A stretch of 64,000 nucleotides of DNA from contig JBLIGQ010000011.1 of the NCBI GenBank assembly GCA_047636995.1, positions 1 through 64,000 of the forward strand. Reading direction: 5' to 3'. Origin of the DNA: JAQWQB01 sp047636995. GTDB taxonomy: Bacteria > Bacteroidota > Bacteroidia > Flavobacteriales_D > Sanyastnellaceae. The notes beneath the pieces are model-generated. The model was not told the DNA's origin and searched no databases. It saw only the letters and a program-made list of their open reading frames with translations. Positions within the stretch are counted from its first letter, which is position 1. The number at the start of each line of letters is the position of its first letter. This document shows, piece by piece, positions 16,471 through 24,486 of this stretch. A program made the translations under genes and the position numbers.

Positions 16471-16809
16471 ATGTCAGGAATTCGTCAAGAAAAAATTGCC
16501 AGTCTTCTCAAAAGAGAAATCGCTACGGTCTTCCAACGTGAAACCAACACTTGGTTCAATGGTAGATTCATTACCATCACGCAAGTGAGAATGAGTCCTG
16601 ACCTTACGCTTGCGAAAATATACATCAGTATTATGGTCTCAAAAGACAAAGAAGCTGATTTAGAAATGATTCGCTCAAATACCTGGAGAATCAAGAAAAA
16701 AGTTGCTGGCACAGCCGGAAAGCACCTGAGGCGCATGCCTGATTTAAACTTTTACATCGACGATTCCTTGGATTATTACGAAGGAATAGATCGCTTGTTG
16801 AAAGACTAA
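16471..16809 (+). CDS. rbfA: Ribosome-binding factor A
   Basis: A 112-residue KH-like protein needed for late 30S subunit maturation and 16S rRNA 5' end processing. The family signatures are RQEKIASLLKREIATVFQRE at the start, ITITQVRMSPDLTLAKIYIS in the middle and HLRRMPDLNFYIDDSLDYYE near the end. Length is typical for Bacteroidota RbfA. It leads a run with a methyltransferase (1 nt gap) and a LolC/E-type permease, an rbfA-permease order common in this phylum. Confidence 0.95.
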   Translation: MSGIRQEKIASLLKREIATVFQRETNTWFNGRFITITQVRMSPDLTLAKIYISIMVSKDKEADLEMIRSNTWRIKKKVAGTAGKHLRRMPDLNFYIDDSLDYYEGIDRLLKD

Positions 16810-16810
16810 A

Positions 16811-17596
16811 ATGCAAACCGAAAAAATCAGAAAATCGCTTAATCAAGCTTGTGGCAATTCACCTACATTGAGGAAAATCCTTCTTCAATTGATGAATTGG
16901 ATGACCTTGAAAACGTGGCACATTCGAAGAGAATTGCGCAAATGGATGCGCAGCTCTCCAGAAAAAGCCCACATTCTTGATCTTGGAACAGGATTCGGAC
17001 ACAATGCTTATTGGCTGAGTTGCCAGAAAGAACGGTTTAGCATCCTAGCTATTGATGACAAGCAAGAACGCATCGTTAAAGGGAACGCTTTCGTCAGAGA
17101 TACCCATTGCAAAAATTTACTGTTTCGCACAAAAGACCTCCCTTGCTTCAAAGAAAATGACGCTTTCGATCTGATTCTTTGTACAGACACCCTTGAGCAC
17201 ATCAAAGAGGATCAACAGACACTTGAGAACATGCATGCCTCTCTCAGACATGAGGGGATGATGATTACTACTGCAAGCCTCAAATACGGGGAAGAAAGTG
17301 AAATTGAAGGGGAATTCCATCGGATGGGCTACAGCATGGAAGGACTTAAATCTCACTTCAAAAATGCTGGTTTCCGCAAGGTCAAAGGCCATTATACAGG
17401 CGGAAAAGCAGGAAAACTCTCACACCTCATCGGGATTGGGATCCCCATAAAATTATTAAAGTTCTCGCGCTTGTTTCTGCTCCTTCTTCCTCTCTACTTT
17501 TTGCTCACCATTCCAATCGTAATTTTACTGAACTGGCTAGATAGTCAAACAGCGCATCTGAACGGCGAAGGACTTCTTATTCTCGCTTGGAAATAA
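16811..17596 (+). CDS. Class I SAM-dependent methyltransferase with C-terminal membrane segment
   Basis: A 261-residue protein. Motif I is ILDLGTGFGHNAYW, followed by LAIDDKQERI and motif IV FDLILCTDTLEHI, typical of class I methyltransferases in the UbiE/small-molecule group. A hydrophobic stretch near the C-terminus (LFLLLLPLYFLLTIPIVILL) could anchor it in the inner membrane, so the substrate may be a lipid or quinone; this is inference. It starts one base after the rbfA stop codon and precedes the permease gene by about 37 nt. Confidence 0.85.
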   Translation: MQTEKIRKSLNQACGNSPTLRKILLQLMNWMTLKTWHIRRELRKWMRSSPEKAHILDLGTGFGHNAYWLSCQKERFSILAIDDKQERIVKGNAFVRDTHCKNLLFRTKDLPCFKENDAFDLILCTDTLEHIKEDQQTLENMHASLRHEGMMITTASLKYGEESEIEGEFHRMGYSMEGLKSHFKNAGFRKVKGHYTGGKAGKLSHLIGIGIPIKLLKFSRLFLLLLPLYFLLTIPIVILLNWLDSQTAHLNGEGLLILAWK

Positions 17597-17633
17597 AACA
17601 AAGTACAGGTTTAGAACCTTATATTAGCGTTTC

Positions 17634-18845
17634 GTGAATGTTCCTTTTTACATATCTAAACGCTATCTCTTTTCGAAGAAATCTAGAAACATCATCAATG
17701 TTATTTCTGGAATTTCCATGTTTGTTGTGGCGTGTGTTACAGCGGCAATGATCACCATTCTTTCAGCCTTTAATGGAATTGAAAGCTTGGTAGCTGACCT
17801 TTTCACCACCTTCGATCCTGAAATCACTATTAGTCCATCAGAAGGCAAGGTTTTCCCAGCTACTGACAGCCTTACGACCGTGATCTATAGCTTTCCTGAG
17901 GTGTTAGCCATCTCAGCCTCCATAGAAGATGACGTAATCGTACGTTATGACGGGCAGCCAACCGTGGCCACCTTGAAAGGCATAGACTCCCTTTTTTATA
18001 AAGTGACTGATGTGAAAACGGTGATGCGCCAAGGTGCATTCGCGTTAAAACGAGATGAAATCCCATGTGCAATTCCGGGGCTTGGTGTACAAAATGAATT
18101 GGGCATCCCTATTCATCCCACAGACTTTTCATTGATCACCATTAGTGCTCCAATTCGCGGGAAAAAGCTCAGCAGATACAAAGATAAAGCCCTAAATACG
18201 CTTCCTATACTCGTCAGCGGAGTATTTAGTGTCAATGCAGAAATGGATGTGAAATACATTCTCGCCCCACTTGATTATGCCCGGGAGTTGTTCAATTATG
18301 AAAACGAAGTTAGCCACTTGAACTTAGGCTTAGCTCCAGATACAGATCCCGAAGACCTTAAAAAACTACTTCGCGAAAAACTGGGCTCCAGCTTCGTGGT
18401 AGAAACACGCTATGATAAAAACGCGCTGATTCACAAGACCAATCGCGCTGAGAAATGGGCTACTTTTTTGATCCTGACGTTCATCATGGTCATTGCAGGA
18501 TTTAACATTATGGCATCATTGACCATGCTCATTTTAGAGAAACGAAAAGACATCTTTATTCTTCAAAGTGTGGGATTAACTTCAGCCAACGTGCGGCGGA
18601 TTTTTGTCAATCAAGGGATGCTCATCAACCTAGCCGGAGCGCTCATGGGACTCACCTTCGGGTTATTAATTTGCTGGGCCCAACAAACATTTGGATTAAA
18701 GAGACTAGAAGGATCAATTGTTCCTTTCTACCCAATAGAAGTGCGCTTTCTTGATGTTTTAGGCACAATGGCCACGGTCATGTTCATCGGAACCTTATTT
18801 TCAACCTTGATGGTGAGGTACTTGATCAGACGCTTTACACACTAA
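17634..18845 (+). CDS. ABC transporter permease, LolC/LolE (lipoprotein release) type
   Basis: A 403-residue FtsX/MacB-fold permease. The N-terminal amphipathic segment and TM1 read FYISKRYLFSKKSRNIINVI and ISMFVVACVTAAMITIL. A periplasmic core domain of about 210 residues follows. Three C-terminal TM helices begin near ATFLILTFIMVIAGFNIMASL, which is the LolC/E signature; MLILEKRKDIFILQSVGLT is the coupling-helix region. It should extract lipoproteins from the inner membrane together with an ATPase (LolD) not present here. The start is GTG at 17634. The 3' end overlaps the convergent dus gene by 11 bp. Confidence 0.88.
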   Translation: MNVPFYISKRYLFSKKSRNIINVISGISMFVVACVTAAMITILSAFNGIESLVADLFTTFDPEITISPSEGKVFPATDSLTTVIYSFPEVLAISASIEDDVIVRYDGQPTVATLKGIDSLFYKVTDVKTVMRQGAFALKRDEIPCAIPGLGVQNELGIPIHPTDFSLITISAPIRGKKLSRYKDKALNTLPILVSGVFSVNAEMDVKYILAPLDYARELFNYENEVSHLNLGLAPDTDPEDLKKLLREKLGSSFVVETRYDKNALIHKTNRAEKWATFLILTFIMVIAGFNIMASLTMLILEKRKDIFILQSVGLTSANVRRIFVNQGMLINLAGALMGLTFGLLICWAQQTFGLKRLEGSIVPFYPIEVRFLDVLGTMATVMFIGTLFSTLMVRYLIRRFTH

Positions 18846-19830
18846 AATCGAAATCCAAAAAGGTTTCGCGAATTTCTTCCAACTTACCTCTAATATCATC
18901 CACAGACTCCAAGGTCACCAAAGCCAAGCGGTGCTCTTTGAAGTGAGGGATTCCTTTAAAGTAATTGGTGTAATGCCTCCGCATTTCCACGATCCCTAGA
19001 CGATCTCCCTTCCACTTTACAGACATATTGAAGTGTGTTAGAGCGGCGTCTACACGATCAGACATGGTAGGAGGCGCCAAGTGTGTTCCTGTTTTGAAAA
19101 AGTGCTTGATCTGATTGAATACCCACGGATTCCCAATGGAAGCTCTTCCGATCATAATCCCATCTACCCCAAATCGGTTCTTGTATTCAAGGGCGCGCTC
19201 TGGTGATGTCACATCTCCATTTCCAAAAACAGGAATGCGCATTCTACTATTTCCCTTTACGGCGGCAATCAAAGACCAGTCAGCATCCCCTTTGTACATT
19301 TGTTTCCGGGTTCTGCCGTGAATTGAGATCGCTTCAATCCCGACGTCCTGTAAACGTTCTGCAACCTCTACAATGTATTTTGTGTCTTCATCCCAACCCA
19401 ATCTTGTCTTGACGGTAACAGGAAGGCTAGTGCTCTTCACAATTTCACGTGTGAGTTCAACCATTTTAGGAATGTCTTGAAGAATTCCAGCACCCGCTCC
19501 TTTGCCAGTGACTTTTTTCACAGGACAACCATAATTGATATCTATAATATCAGGACTCGCTGAAGCCGTTATTTCAGTAGCGCGTTTCATAGACTCAATA
19601 TCGCTTCCGAAAATTTGAATTCCGACGGGACGTTCGTACTCGAAAATATCCAATTTCTGAACACTTTTTGCCGCATCCCGAATCAGCCCCTCAGAGGAGA
19701 TAAACTCAGTATACATCAAATCAGCTCCGTGTTGCTTACAAAGGGCGCGAAAAGGAGGGTCACTAACGTCTTCCATTGGCGCTAGCAAAAGTGGGAAATC
19801 TCCTAACTCGATGTTTCGTATTTTTACCAT
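18835..19830 (-). CDS. dusB: tRNA-dihydrouridine synthase (DusB type)
   Basis: A 331-residue FMN TIM-barrel enzyme reducing uridines in tRNA. The signature LAPMEDVSDPPFRALCKQHG is near the N-terminus. The catalytic Cys lies in INYGCPVKKVTGKGAGAGIL, with further motifs KTRLGWD, SIHGRTRKQMYKG, FGNGDV and DGIMIGRASIGNPW. A longer frame back to 20091 is antisense to the CPBP protease and is not real; ATG at 19830 begins the conserved MVKIRNIELG and lies 26 nt after a TAAATTTG box. It is divergent from the CPBP gene and convergent with the permease. Confidence 0.93.
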   Translation of the reverse strand: MVKIRNIELGDFPLLLAPMEDVSDPPFRALCKQHGADLMYTEFISSEGLIRDAAKSVQKLDIFEYERPVGIQIFGSDIESMKRATEITASASPDIIDINYGCPVKKVTGKGAGAGILQDIPKMVELTREIVKSTSLPVTVKTRLGWDEDTKYIVEVAERLQDVGIEAISIHGRTRKQMYKGDADWSLIAAVKGNSRMRIPVFGNGDVTSPERALEYKNRFGVDGIMIGRASIGNPWVFNQIKHFFKTGTHLAPPTMSDRVDAALTHFNMSVKWKGDRLGIVEMRRHYTNYFKGIPHFKEHRLALVTLESVDDIRGKLEEIRETFLDFDFSV

Positions 19831-19856
19831 CTGGCGAAAAAAGTTGAATTTCGCTG

Positions 19857-19864
19857 CAAATTTA
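19857..19864 (-). promoter_or_regulatory. -7 box TAAATTTG for dusB
   Basis: An exact minus-strand TAnnTTTG motif in the 55-bp divergent region, 26 nt upstream of the dusB ATG. Confidence 0.6.
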
Positions 19865-19885
19865 CAAAATCCCCGCCTTCGGTTT

Positions 19886-20872
19886 ATGAAAGCTGTTTTT
19901 GAAACCATGCATCCCTTAGCAAAGGCCCTAATGTACCTGTGTCTTCTTGTTGTAATGTCTACCATAGCACTCGCAATTGGGGGAGGAATTGCAGCCGTTG
20001 CTACCACTTTAAAGTTCGAAGAGCTCTCTGATATGGGGAAACTCATTGAACTTGAAGGAGGCAGAATGGCGCTTATGATCATGAATGCCACAAATCAAAT
20101 TGTGGGATTACTTGGGTCTGCCCTTTTGTTCATGTTGTTCTTTGGGAAATCCAGTGTAGACGGATTTTGGACGAAAAAATGGTCGCGTATCATCGCATTC
20201 ATCCCATTATTGGCCTTTTTCTCACTACCCTTAATTCAGGCGTCATTTGAGTTCAATTCACAATTGATCCCCGAAGGCAGTTTCCTTGAGGAAACCTTCA
20301 AGCCCACAGAAGAGTTGGCTGAACAGATTACTGTGACGATGCTTCAAATGGACGGTCCGCTTGAGCTGATAGTCATTTTAATTCTTGTAGCAGTCTTACC
20401 CGCAATTTGCGAAGAATTCGCTTTTAGGGGAGTCTTACAGGCTCAACTAGCGAAAAGCTTTGGGAACGTTCATCTCGGTATTTGGGTTTCTGCATTCATC
20501 TTTAGCGCCATCCACTTCCAGTTTTACGGCTTCATTCCACGCATGCTATTGGGCGCCTTTTTCGGATATCTACTCATCCACTCTGGCAGCATCTGGACCT
20601 CTGTTGTAGCCCATTTCTTTAACAATGCCCTTGCCGTTATGGGGGCCTATTTTGCTGGTCAAATAGATTCACTAGACACAGACAGGATGGAATCTGCCAC
20701 GCTGAACCCTTACTTTATGTTGTTTGCTACTGTGGCTTTTACCCTTCTTTTCTGGGTAGTACTTCAAAAAAGCACGTGGAAATCTATCAAAGGAGTTTAC
20801 CTCAAAGCCATGTCGATGGAGGATATTCTTCCGCCGCAAGACCCAGAATCAGCATTGGATAGCGCGCAATAA
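19886..20872 (+). CDS. CPBP-family intramembrane protease
   Basis: A 328-residue membrane protein with about eight helices. The CPBP (CAAX prenyl protease 2/Rce1-like) motifs are EEFAFRG (motif 1, glutamates and arginine), FIFSAIHFQFYG (motif 2 histidine) and SVVAHFFNNALA (motif 3 His and Asn). Bacterial members are intramembrane glutamic proteases or regulators of unknown substrate. ATG at 19886 is chosen because the upstream extension from 19811 (FRIFTIWRKK) runs through the dusB promoter region; MKAVFETMHPLAKALMYL gives a natural cytoplasmic N-terminus. It is convergent with ispD, with 2 nt between stop codons. Confidence 0.88.
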   Translation: MKAVFETMHPLAKALMYLCLLVVMSTIALAIGGGIAAVATTLKFEELSDMGKLIELEGGRMALMIMNATNQIVGLLGSALLFMLFFGKSSVDGFWTKKWSRIIAFIPLLAFFSLPLIQASFEFNSQLIPEGSFLEETFKPTEELAEQITVTMLQMDGPLELIVILILVAVLPAICEEFAFRGVLQAQLAKSFGNVHLGIWVSAFIFSAIHFQFYGFIPRMLLGAFFGYLLIHSGSIWTSVVAHFFNNALAVMGAYFAGQIDSLDTDRMESATLNPYFMLFATVAFTLLFWVVLQKSTWKSIKGVYLKAMSMEDILPPQDPESALDSAQ

Positions 20873-20874
20873 GA

Positions 20875-21537
20875 TCAACTCAGAAAGTGGCGTAAAAGCA
20901 CTAAATCTTGTGGATTGGTTGCCTTGACATTCTCAGGATTACCCTCTACTAGATGTACTCCATGTCCGGCCTTCTCAACCACACTCGCATCATCTGTAAA
21001 CTCTGAAGCGAAGGGCTGATTGTAACTCTCCCTCAATAAATCAGCTTGAAAAACCTGAGGTGTTTGCACACTCCTGTAGTCTGATCTATCAACTGAAATG
21101 CTTCCTTCTTCTTGAAGCTTTCTCAAACTGTTCACCATTTTCACAACAGGAATTGCGGCTCCACTTTTACCCGCTTTCGCGAAGCACCTTTCAATGGTTG
21201 GCAAGCTCACACACGGACGAACAGCATCGTGCACGGCAATAAGGTTTGAGGCTTTAGAAACCGCCTTAATTCCATTCAAAACAGAATTGAAACGCTCTTG
21301 TCCGCCTTCAACAACGGTGTGCTCTGGAAGCGTATATTTCGATCGTTCTTCGTCCCAAAAAGAAATCCAATCAATTGGAAGCACAACAATGAGCTCCATG
21401 GTTGAATCAAATTGAGCAAAACGCTGAAGGGTATGTCCAAGAATTGGCAATCCATTGATGACAATAAATTGTTTGGGTAAATCAACTCCCATTCGGGTGC
21501 CCTTTCCTCCTGCTACTATAATTGCTGTTCGTTGCAT
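20875..21537 (-). CDS. ispD: 2-C-methyl-D-erythritol 4-phosphate cytidylyltransferase
   Basis: A 220-residue MEP-pathway enzyme joining CTP and 2-C-methylerythritol 4-phosphate to give CDP-ME. The nucleotide-binding motif GGKGTRMG is followed by LPKQFIVINGLPIL, VHDAVRPCV and VQTPQVF, with TDDASVVE near the C-terminus. ATG at 21537 (MQRTAIIVAGG) is used rather than the longer frame at 21552, because the conserved nucleotide-binding strand begins immediately after it. Its presence indicates the non-mevalonate isoprenoid route feeding the polyprenyl synthetase at 62071. Confidence 0.93.
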   Translation of the reverse strand: MQRTAIIVAGGKGTRMGVDLPKQFIVINGLPILGHTLQRFAQFDSTMELIVVLPIDWISFWDEERSKYTLPEHTVVEGGQERFNSVLNGIKAVSKASNLIAVHDAVRPCVSLPTIERCFAKAGKSGAAIPVVKMVNSLRKLQEEGSISVDRSDYRSVQTPQVFQADLLRESYNQPFASEFTDDASVVEKAGHGVHLVEGNPENVKATNPQDLVLLRHFLS

Positions 21538-21547
21538 ATGGTGAAAA

Positions 21548-21580
21548 TACAAAAGCCCCTCTTAGTGGTAAGAGAGGCTT
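21548..21580 (-). terminator. Intrinsic terminator of the superoxide dismutase gene
   Basis: A 12-bp stem in minus-strand RNA (AAGCCTCTCTTA/TAAGAGGGGCTT) with a 4-nt loop and short T run. The one imperfect position is a G-U wobble only on the minus strand, which fixes the direction. Confidence 0.85.
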
Positions 21581-21601
21581 CAGTAGAATTTATAAAAACG
21601 C

Positions 21602-22204
21602 TTATTTCGCTGCTGCGAATCTGCGGTTTACTTCGTCCCAATTGATTACACTGAAAAATGCGCCAATGTAATCTGGTCTGCGATTTTGGTAGTTCAGGTA
21701 GTATGCATGTTCCCAAACATCAAGTCCCAAAATGGGTTTCCCTCCACAGCCAACACCTGGCATCAATGGATTGTCTTGATTTGCGCTTGAGCAAACTTCT
21801 AGCTTACCCTCTTTCACACACAACCAAGCCCAACCTGAACCAAATCGTGTAGCTGCCGCTTTTGAAAATGCTTCTTTGAAAGCATCATAAGAGCCAAATG
21901 CCGCATCAATTGCAGTAGCAACATCACCTGTTGGATTCCCTCCACCATTCGGTGCCATTACAGACCAAAAAAGGGAGTGATTAAAATATCCACCACCGTT
22001 GTTACGCACAGCTGCATTGTCTCCTGCATTCGCACAGATCTCTTCAATAGACATAGATGCCATTGCAGTTCCTTCGATTGCAGCGTTTAAGTTGTTTGTA
22101 TATCCTTGGTGGTGTTTACTATGATGGATCTCCATCGTCCGCGCATCAATATGAGGCTCAAGTGCATCATAAGCGTACGGAAGTTGAGGTAATTCATATG
22201 CCAT
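21602..22204 (-). CDS. Superoxide dismutase, Fe/Mn family
   Basis: A 200-residue cytoplasmic Fe/Mn superoxide dismutase converting superoxide to O2 and H2O2. Metal ligands are found in IHHSKHHQGYTNNLN (His), NNGGGYFNHSLFW (His) and LGLDVWEHAYYLNYQNRRPDY (Asp and His). The gene is monocistronic, with a TACCTTTG box 34 nt upstream and its own terminator. Metal preference cannot be decided by eye. Confidence 0.95.
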   Translation of the reverse strand: MAYELPQLPYAYDALEPHIDARTMEIHHSKHHQGYTNNLNAAIEGTAMASMSIEEICANAGDNAAVRNNGGGYFNHSLFWSVMAPNGGGNPTGDVATAIDAAFGSYDAFKEAFSKAAATRFGSGWAWLCVKEGKLEVCSSANQDNPLMPGVGCGGKPILGLDVWEHAYYLNYQNRRPDYIGAFFSVINWDEVNRRFAAAK

Positions 22205-22238
22205 GGTAAATGGTTTTAAGGGTTATTCAATTATTACT

Positions 22239-22246
22239 CAAAGGTA
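22239..22246 (-). promoter_or_regulatory. -7 box TACCTTTG for superoxide dismutase
   Basis: An exact minus-strand TAnnTTTG motif, 34 nt before the ATG at 22204. Confidence 0.62.
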
Positions 22247-22270
22247 TCAATTATGTAAGTTCTCAACACA

Positions 22271-23953
22271 TTATTCAGCCGCTGATTCAGCAGTTAATGT
22301 TCCATTGATCACTTGGTACGAATTAAAGTTCGTAGCCACATTCAGTGCCTTCTCAAAAACGTTGTCATCTTCTAAAATCACGCGGTAATATGCCTGGTCA
22401 TCGAAAAGATTCTTCGCCATGTGAGCCAGCAAGCGAACTTTGATCACTTCTTTACTTTCTTTCATTCCTCTTTCGTCTCGCTGAACGCCTTCATTTTCTG
22501 CAAGGGTAAAGAGTTGCTCAAGCAATGCATCTGTCATGGTGAATCCTGCAATAAACTCTTCTACATTCTTGAAAGCAGTAAATTCTTCGCGATGTGAGTC
22601 AGTGTAATCAAAACCAAACTGCCTCAAAACACCATTGTAACTCAAATCTGAAAGGTAGTAGGAAGCCCCAACGGTATCAATTGGAACAAATACATCAGGC
22701 ATGATGCCGCCACCCCCGTATACAATTCTGCCTCCTGGGGTGATATACTTTAAGGTGTCAACAACACGAATGCTGTCCAAACTTAGCAATTCACCAGATT
22801 CAAAGCGCTCATTGTAGTCATTGTCATAATCTACTCCTTTGCCATAAGGCTTCTGGATGCTTCGTCCGGTTGGCGTATAATATCTTGCAACTGTTAACCT
22901 CAGGGCTGAGTTGTCAGCAAGGCTAATTTCTTCTTGCACAAGTCCTTTCCCGAAGGATCTTCTCCCAACAGTAATGGACCGATCTTGATCTTGGAGCGCT
23001 CCTGCTAGAATTTCACTTGCTGAGGCTGAACCTTGATTAATCAGCACCACTAGCGGCATATCACTGTATCTTCCTTTTCTTCTTGAGAAATAGTCCTGGC
23101 GTGGCTGAGACTTGCCTTCGGTATATACAATCAACTTTTCTTCGTCTAGAAACTCTTCAACCATCGGAATGGCTGAATTAAGGTATCCACCTCCATTTCC
23201 ACGTAGGTCGAAAATCAATTTCTTGGCTCCTTTTCGTTTTAGGTTCTCCATGGCAACCATAAACTCTTCGTAAGAATTCTTCGCGAAGCGCGTAAGTTTG
23301 ACATAGCCAACTTCATCATTAACCATGAGTGAAGCTACAACGCTGAAAATCGGAATGCGGTCACGCTCGATGCTGTAGATTTTTAAGCCCTCTGTTCCTC
23401 TGCGCTTAATACCCAATCTTACTATGGTCCCTTTTTCTCCTTTGAGCAGTTTCATCACCTCTGTATTGGTCAAACCTACACCTGCAATTTGTTCCTCATC
23501 AACAGAAATGATTCTATCTCCCGGCTGAATGCCCGCCTTTTCAGACGGCCCTCCCTCAATTGGAGAAACCACCATAAGGGTGTCTTTTTGAATCATAAAC
23601 TCAACTCCAATTCCCTCGAAATTCCCTTCAAGCGGCTCTTGAACAGCTTCCAACTCTTCAGCGGAAATGTAGTAAGAGTGTGGATCTAATTCCTCTAAAA
23701 CAGAGTTTATGGCCTTTTCAACCAGCATTTTCTTTTCTACACTGTCAACATACATCTCATCGATTTTATTGATGACGTTAACCAGTTTATTGGGGTTTTC
23801 ACTTGAGCTACCTGAATGTGTAAATACGGTATCACCAGAAAAACTGGTCCCCACATACACACCAAAAATCAGCACCAAAACATACAGCAATGGCTGCCAA
23901 GGGTTATTCCCTTTCTGCGCTTCTCCAGTGATTTTATCTATTCTTTCTGTCAT
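22271..23953 (-). CDS. C-terminal processing peptidase (S41, PDZ domain)
   Basis: A 560-residue periplasmic serine protease. An N-terminal membrane anchor (PLLYVLVLIFGVYVGTSF) is followed by a PDZ domain (GIGVEFMIQKDTLMVVSPIE, GIQPGDRIISVD) and the S41 catalytic core. The nucleophile Ser is in INQGSASASEILAGAL and the general-base Lys in RRSFGKGLVQEE. A C-terminal helical region of about 130 residues completes it. Tail-specific proteases of this type trim or degrade periplasmic proteins. It lies 9 nt downstream of the dCMP deaminase gene, so the two are probably one transcript. Confidence 0.92.
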   Translation of the reverse strand: MTERIDKITGEAQKGNNPWQPLLYVLVLIFGVYVGTSFSGDTVFTHSGSSSENPNKLVNVINKIDEMYVDSVEKKMLVEKAINSVLEELDPHSYYISAEELEAVQEPLEGNFEGIGVEFMIQKDTLMVVSPIEGGPSEKAGIQPGDRIISVDEEQIAGVGLTNTEVMKLLKGEKGTIVRLGIKRRGTEGLKIYSIERDRIPIFSVVASLMVNDEVGYVKLTRFAKNSYEEFMVAMENLKRKGAKKLIFDLRGNGGGYLNSAIPMVEEFLDEEKLIVYTEGKSQPRQDYFSRRKGRYSDMPLVVLINQGSASASEILAGALQDQDRSITVGRRSFGKGLVQEEISLADNSALRLTVARYYTPTGRSIQKPYGKGVDYDNDYNERFESGELLSLDSIRVVDTLKYITPGGRIVYGGGGIMPDVFVPIDTVGASYYLSDLSYNGVLRQFGFDYTDSHREEFTAFKNVEEFIAGFTMTDALLEQLFTLAENEGVQRDERGMKESKEVIKVRLLAHMAKNLFDDQAYYRVILEDDNVFEKALNVATNFNSYQVINGTLTAESAAE

Positions 23954-23962
23954 GTTCTATTC

Positions 23963-24412
23963 TTATGGTTTTGCCATGTGAACAACGTCAACCCCTGCTT
24001 GCTCCAAAAAATCCAATCCGCTCACATCTTTGTAACCAACCATGTAAACTACACGTTTGATTCCCGCTTGGAGAATGAGTTTTGAGCACTCTCTGCATGG
24101 TGACAGCGTAATGTACAAAGTTGAACCCTGAGCACTGTTATTAGAACGTGCAACTTTTGTTATCGCATTTGCTTCAGCATGTAAAACATACCATTGCGTG
24201 TTCCCTATTTCATCTTCGCAAGCATTCGGAAACCCTGAAGGGGTTCCATTGTACCCATCAGAGATGATCATCCCATCTTTTACAATTAAAGCGCCTACTT
24301 GTTTCCGAGAGCAGTGTGAAAGCTTTGCCCATTCTTGCGCCATCTTGAGATACGCGTGGTCATAGCGTTCCTGTTTTTTTACATCAGGATAAGTAATTGA
24401 GTCTTTCTGCAT
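23963..24412 (-). CDS. Deoxycytidylate (dCMP) deaminase family protein
   Basis: A 149-residue zinc-dependent cytidine/deoxycytidylate deaminase. The zinc and catalytic motifs are HAEANAI (His, Glu) and PCRECSKLI (two Cys). It probably makes dUMP from dCMP for thymidylate synthesis. ATG at 24412 (MQKDSITYPD) is preferred over the longer frame at 24424, because a TAAATTTG box lies 9 nt upstream of it. Close spacing to the downstream ctp gene is a frequent Bacteroidota arrangement. Confidence 0.9.
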   Translation of the reverse strand: MQKDSITYPDVKKQERYDHAYLKMAQEWAKLSHCSRKQVGALIVKDGMIISDGYNGTPSGFPNACEDEIGNTQWYVLHAEANAITKVARSNNSAQGSTLYITLSPCRECSKLILQAGIKRVVYMVGYKDVSGLDFLEQAGVDVVHMAKP

Positions 24413-24421
24413 AACTAACGC

Positions 24422-24429
24422 CAAATTTA
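24422..24429 (-). promoter_or_regulatory. -7 box TAAATTTG for the dCMP deaminase-ctp operon
   Basis: An exact minus-strand TAnnTTTG motif, 9 nt before the chosen ATG. Confidence 0.6.
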
Positions 24430-24486
24430 GCTGAATCCATTCGGAAGACCGACCGAAGGCTCGTATTTTGGCAAATCTTTATCGGA

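Noticed and set aside
19831..20091. N-terminal extension of the dus gene
   Set aside because: The extra residues are antisense to the CPBP protease gene and lie upstream of the dus promoter box; the conserved start is at 19830.
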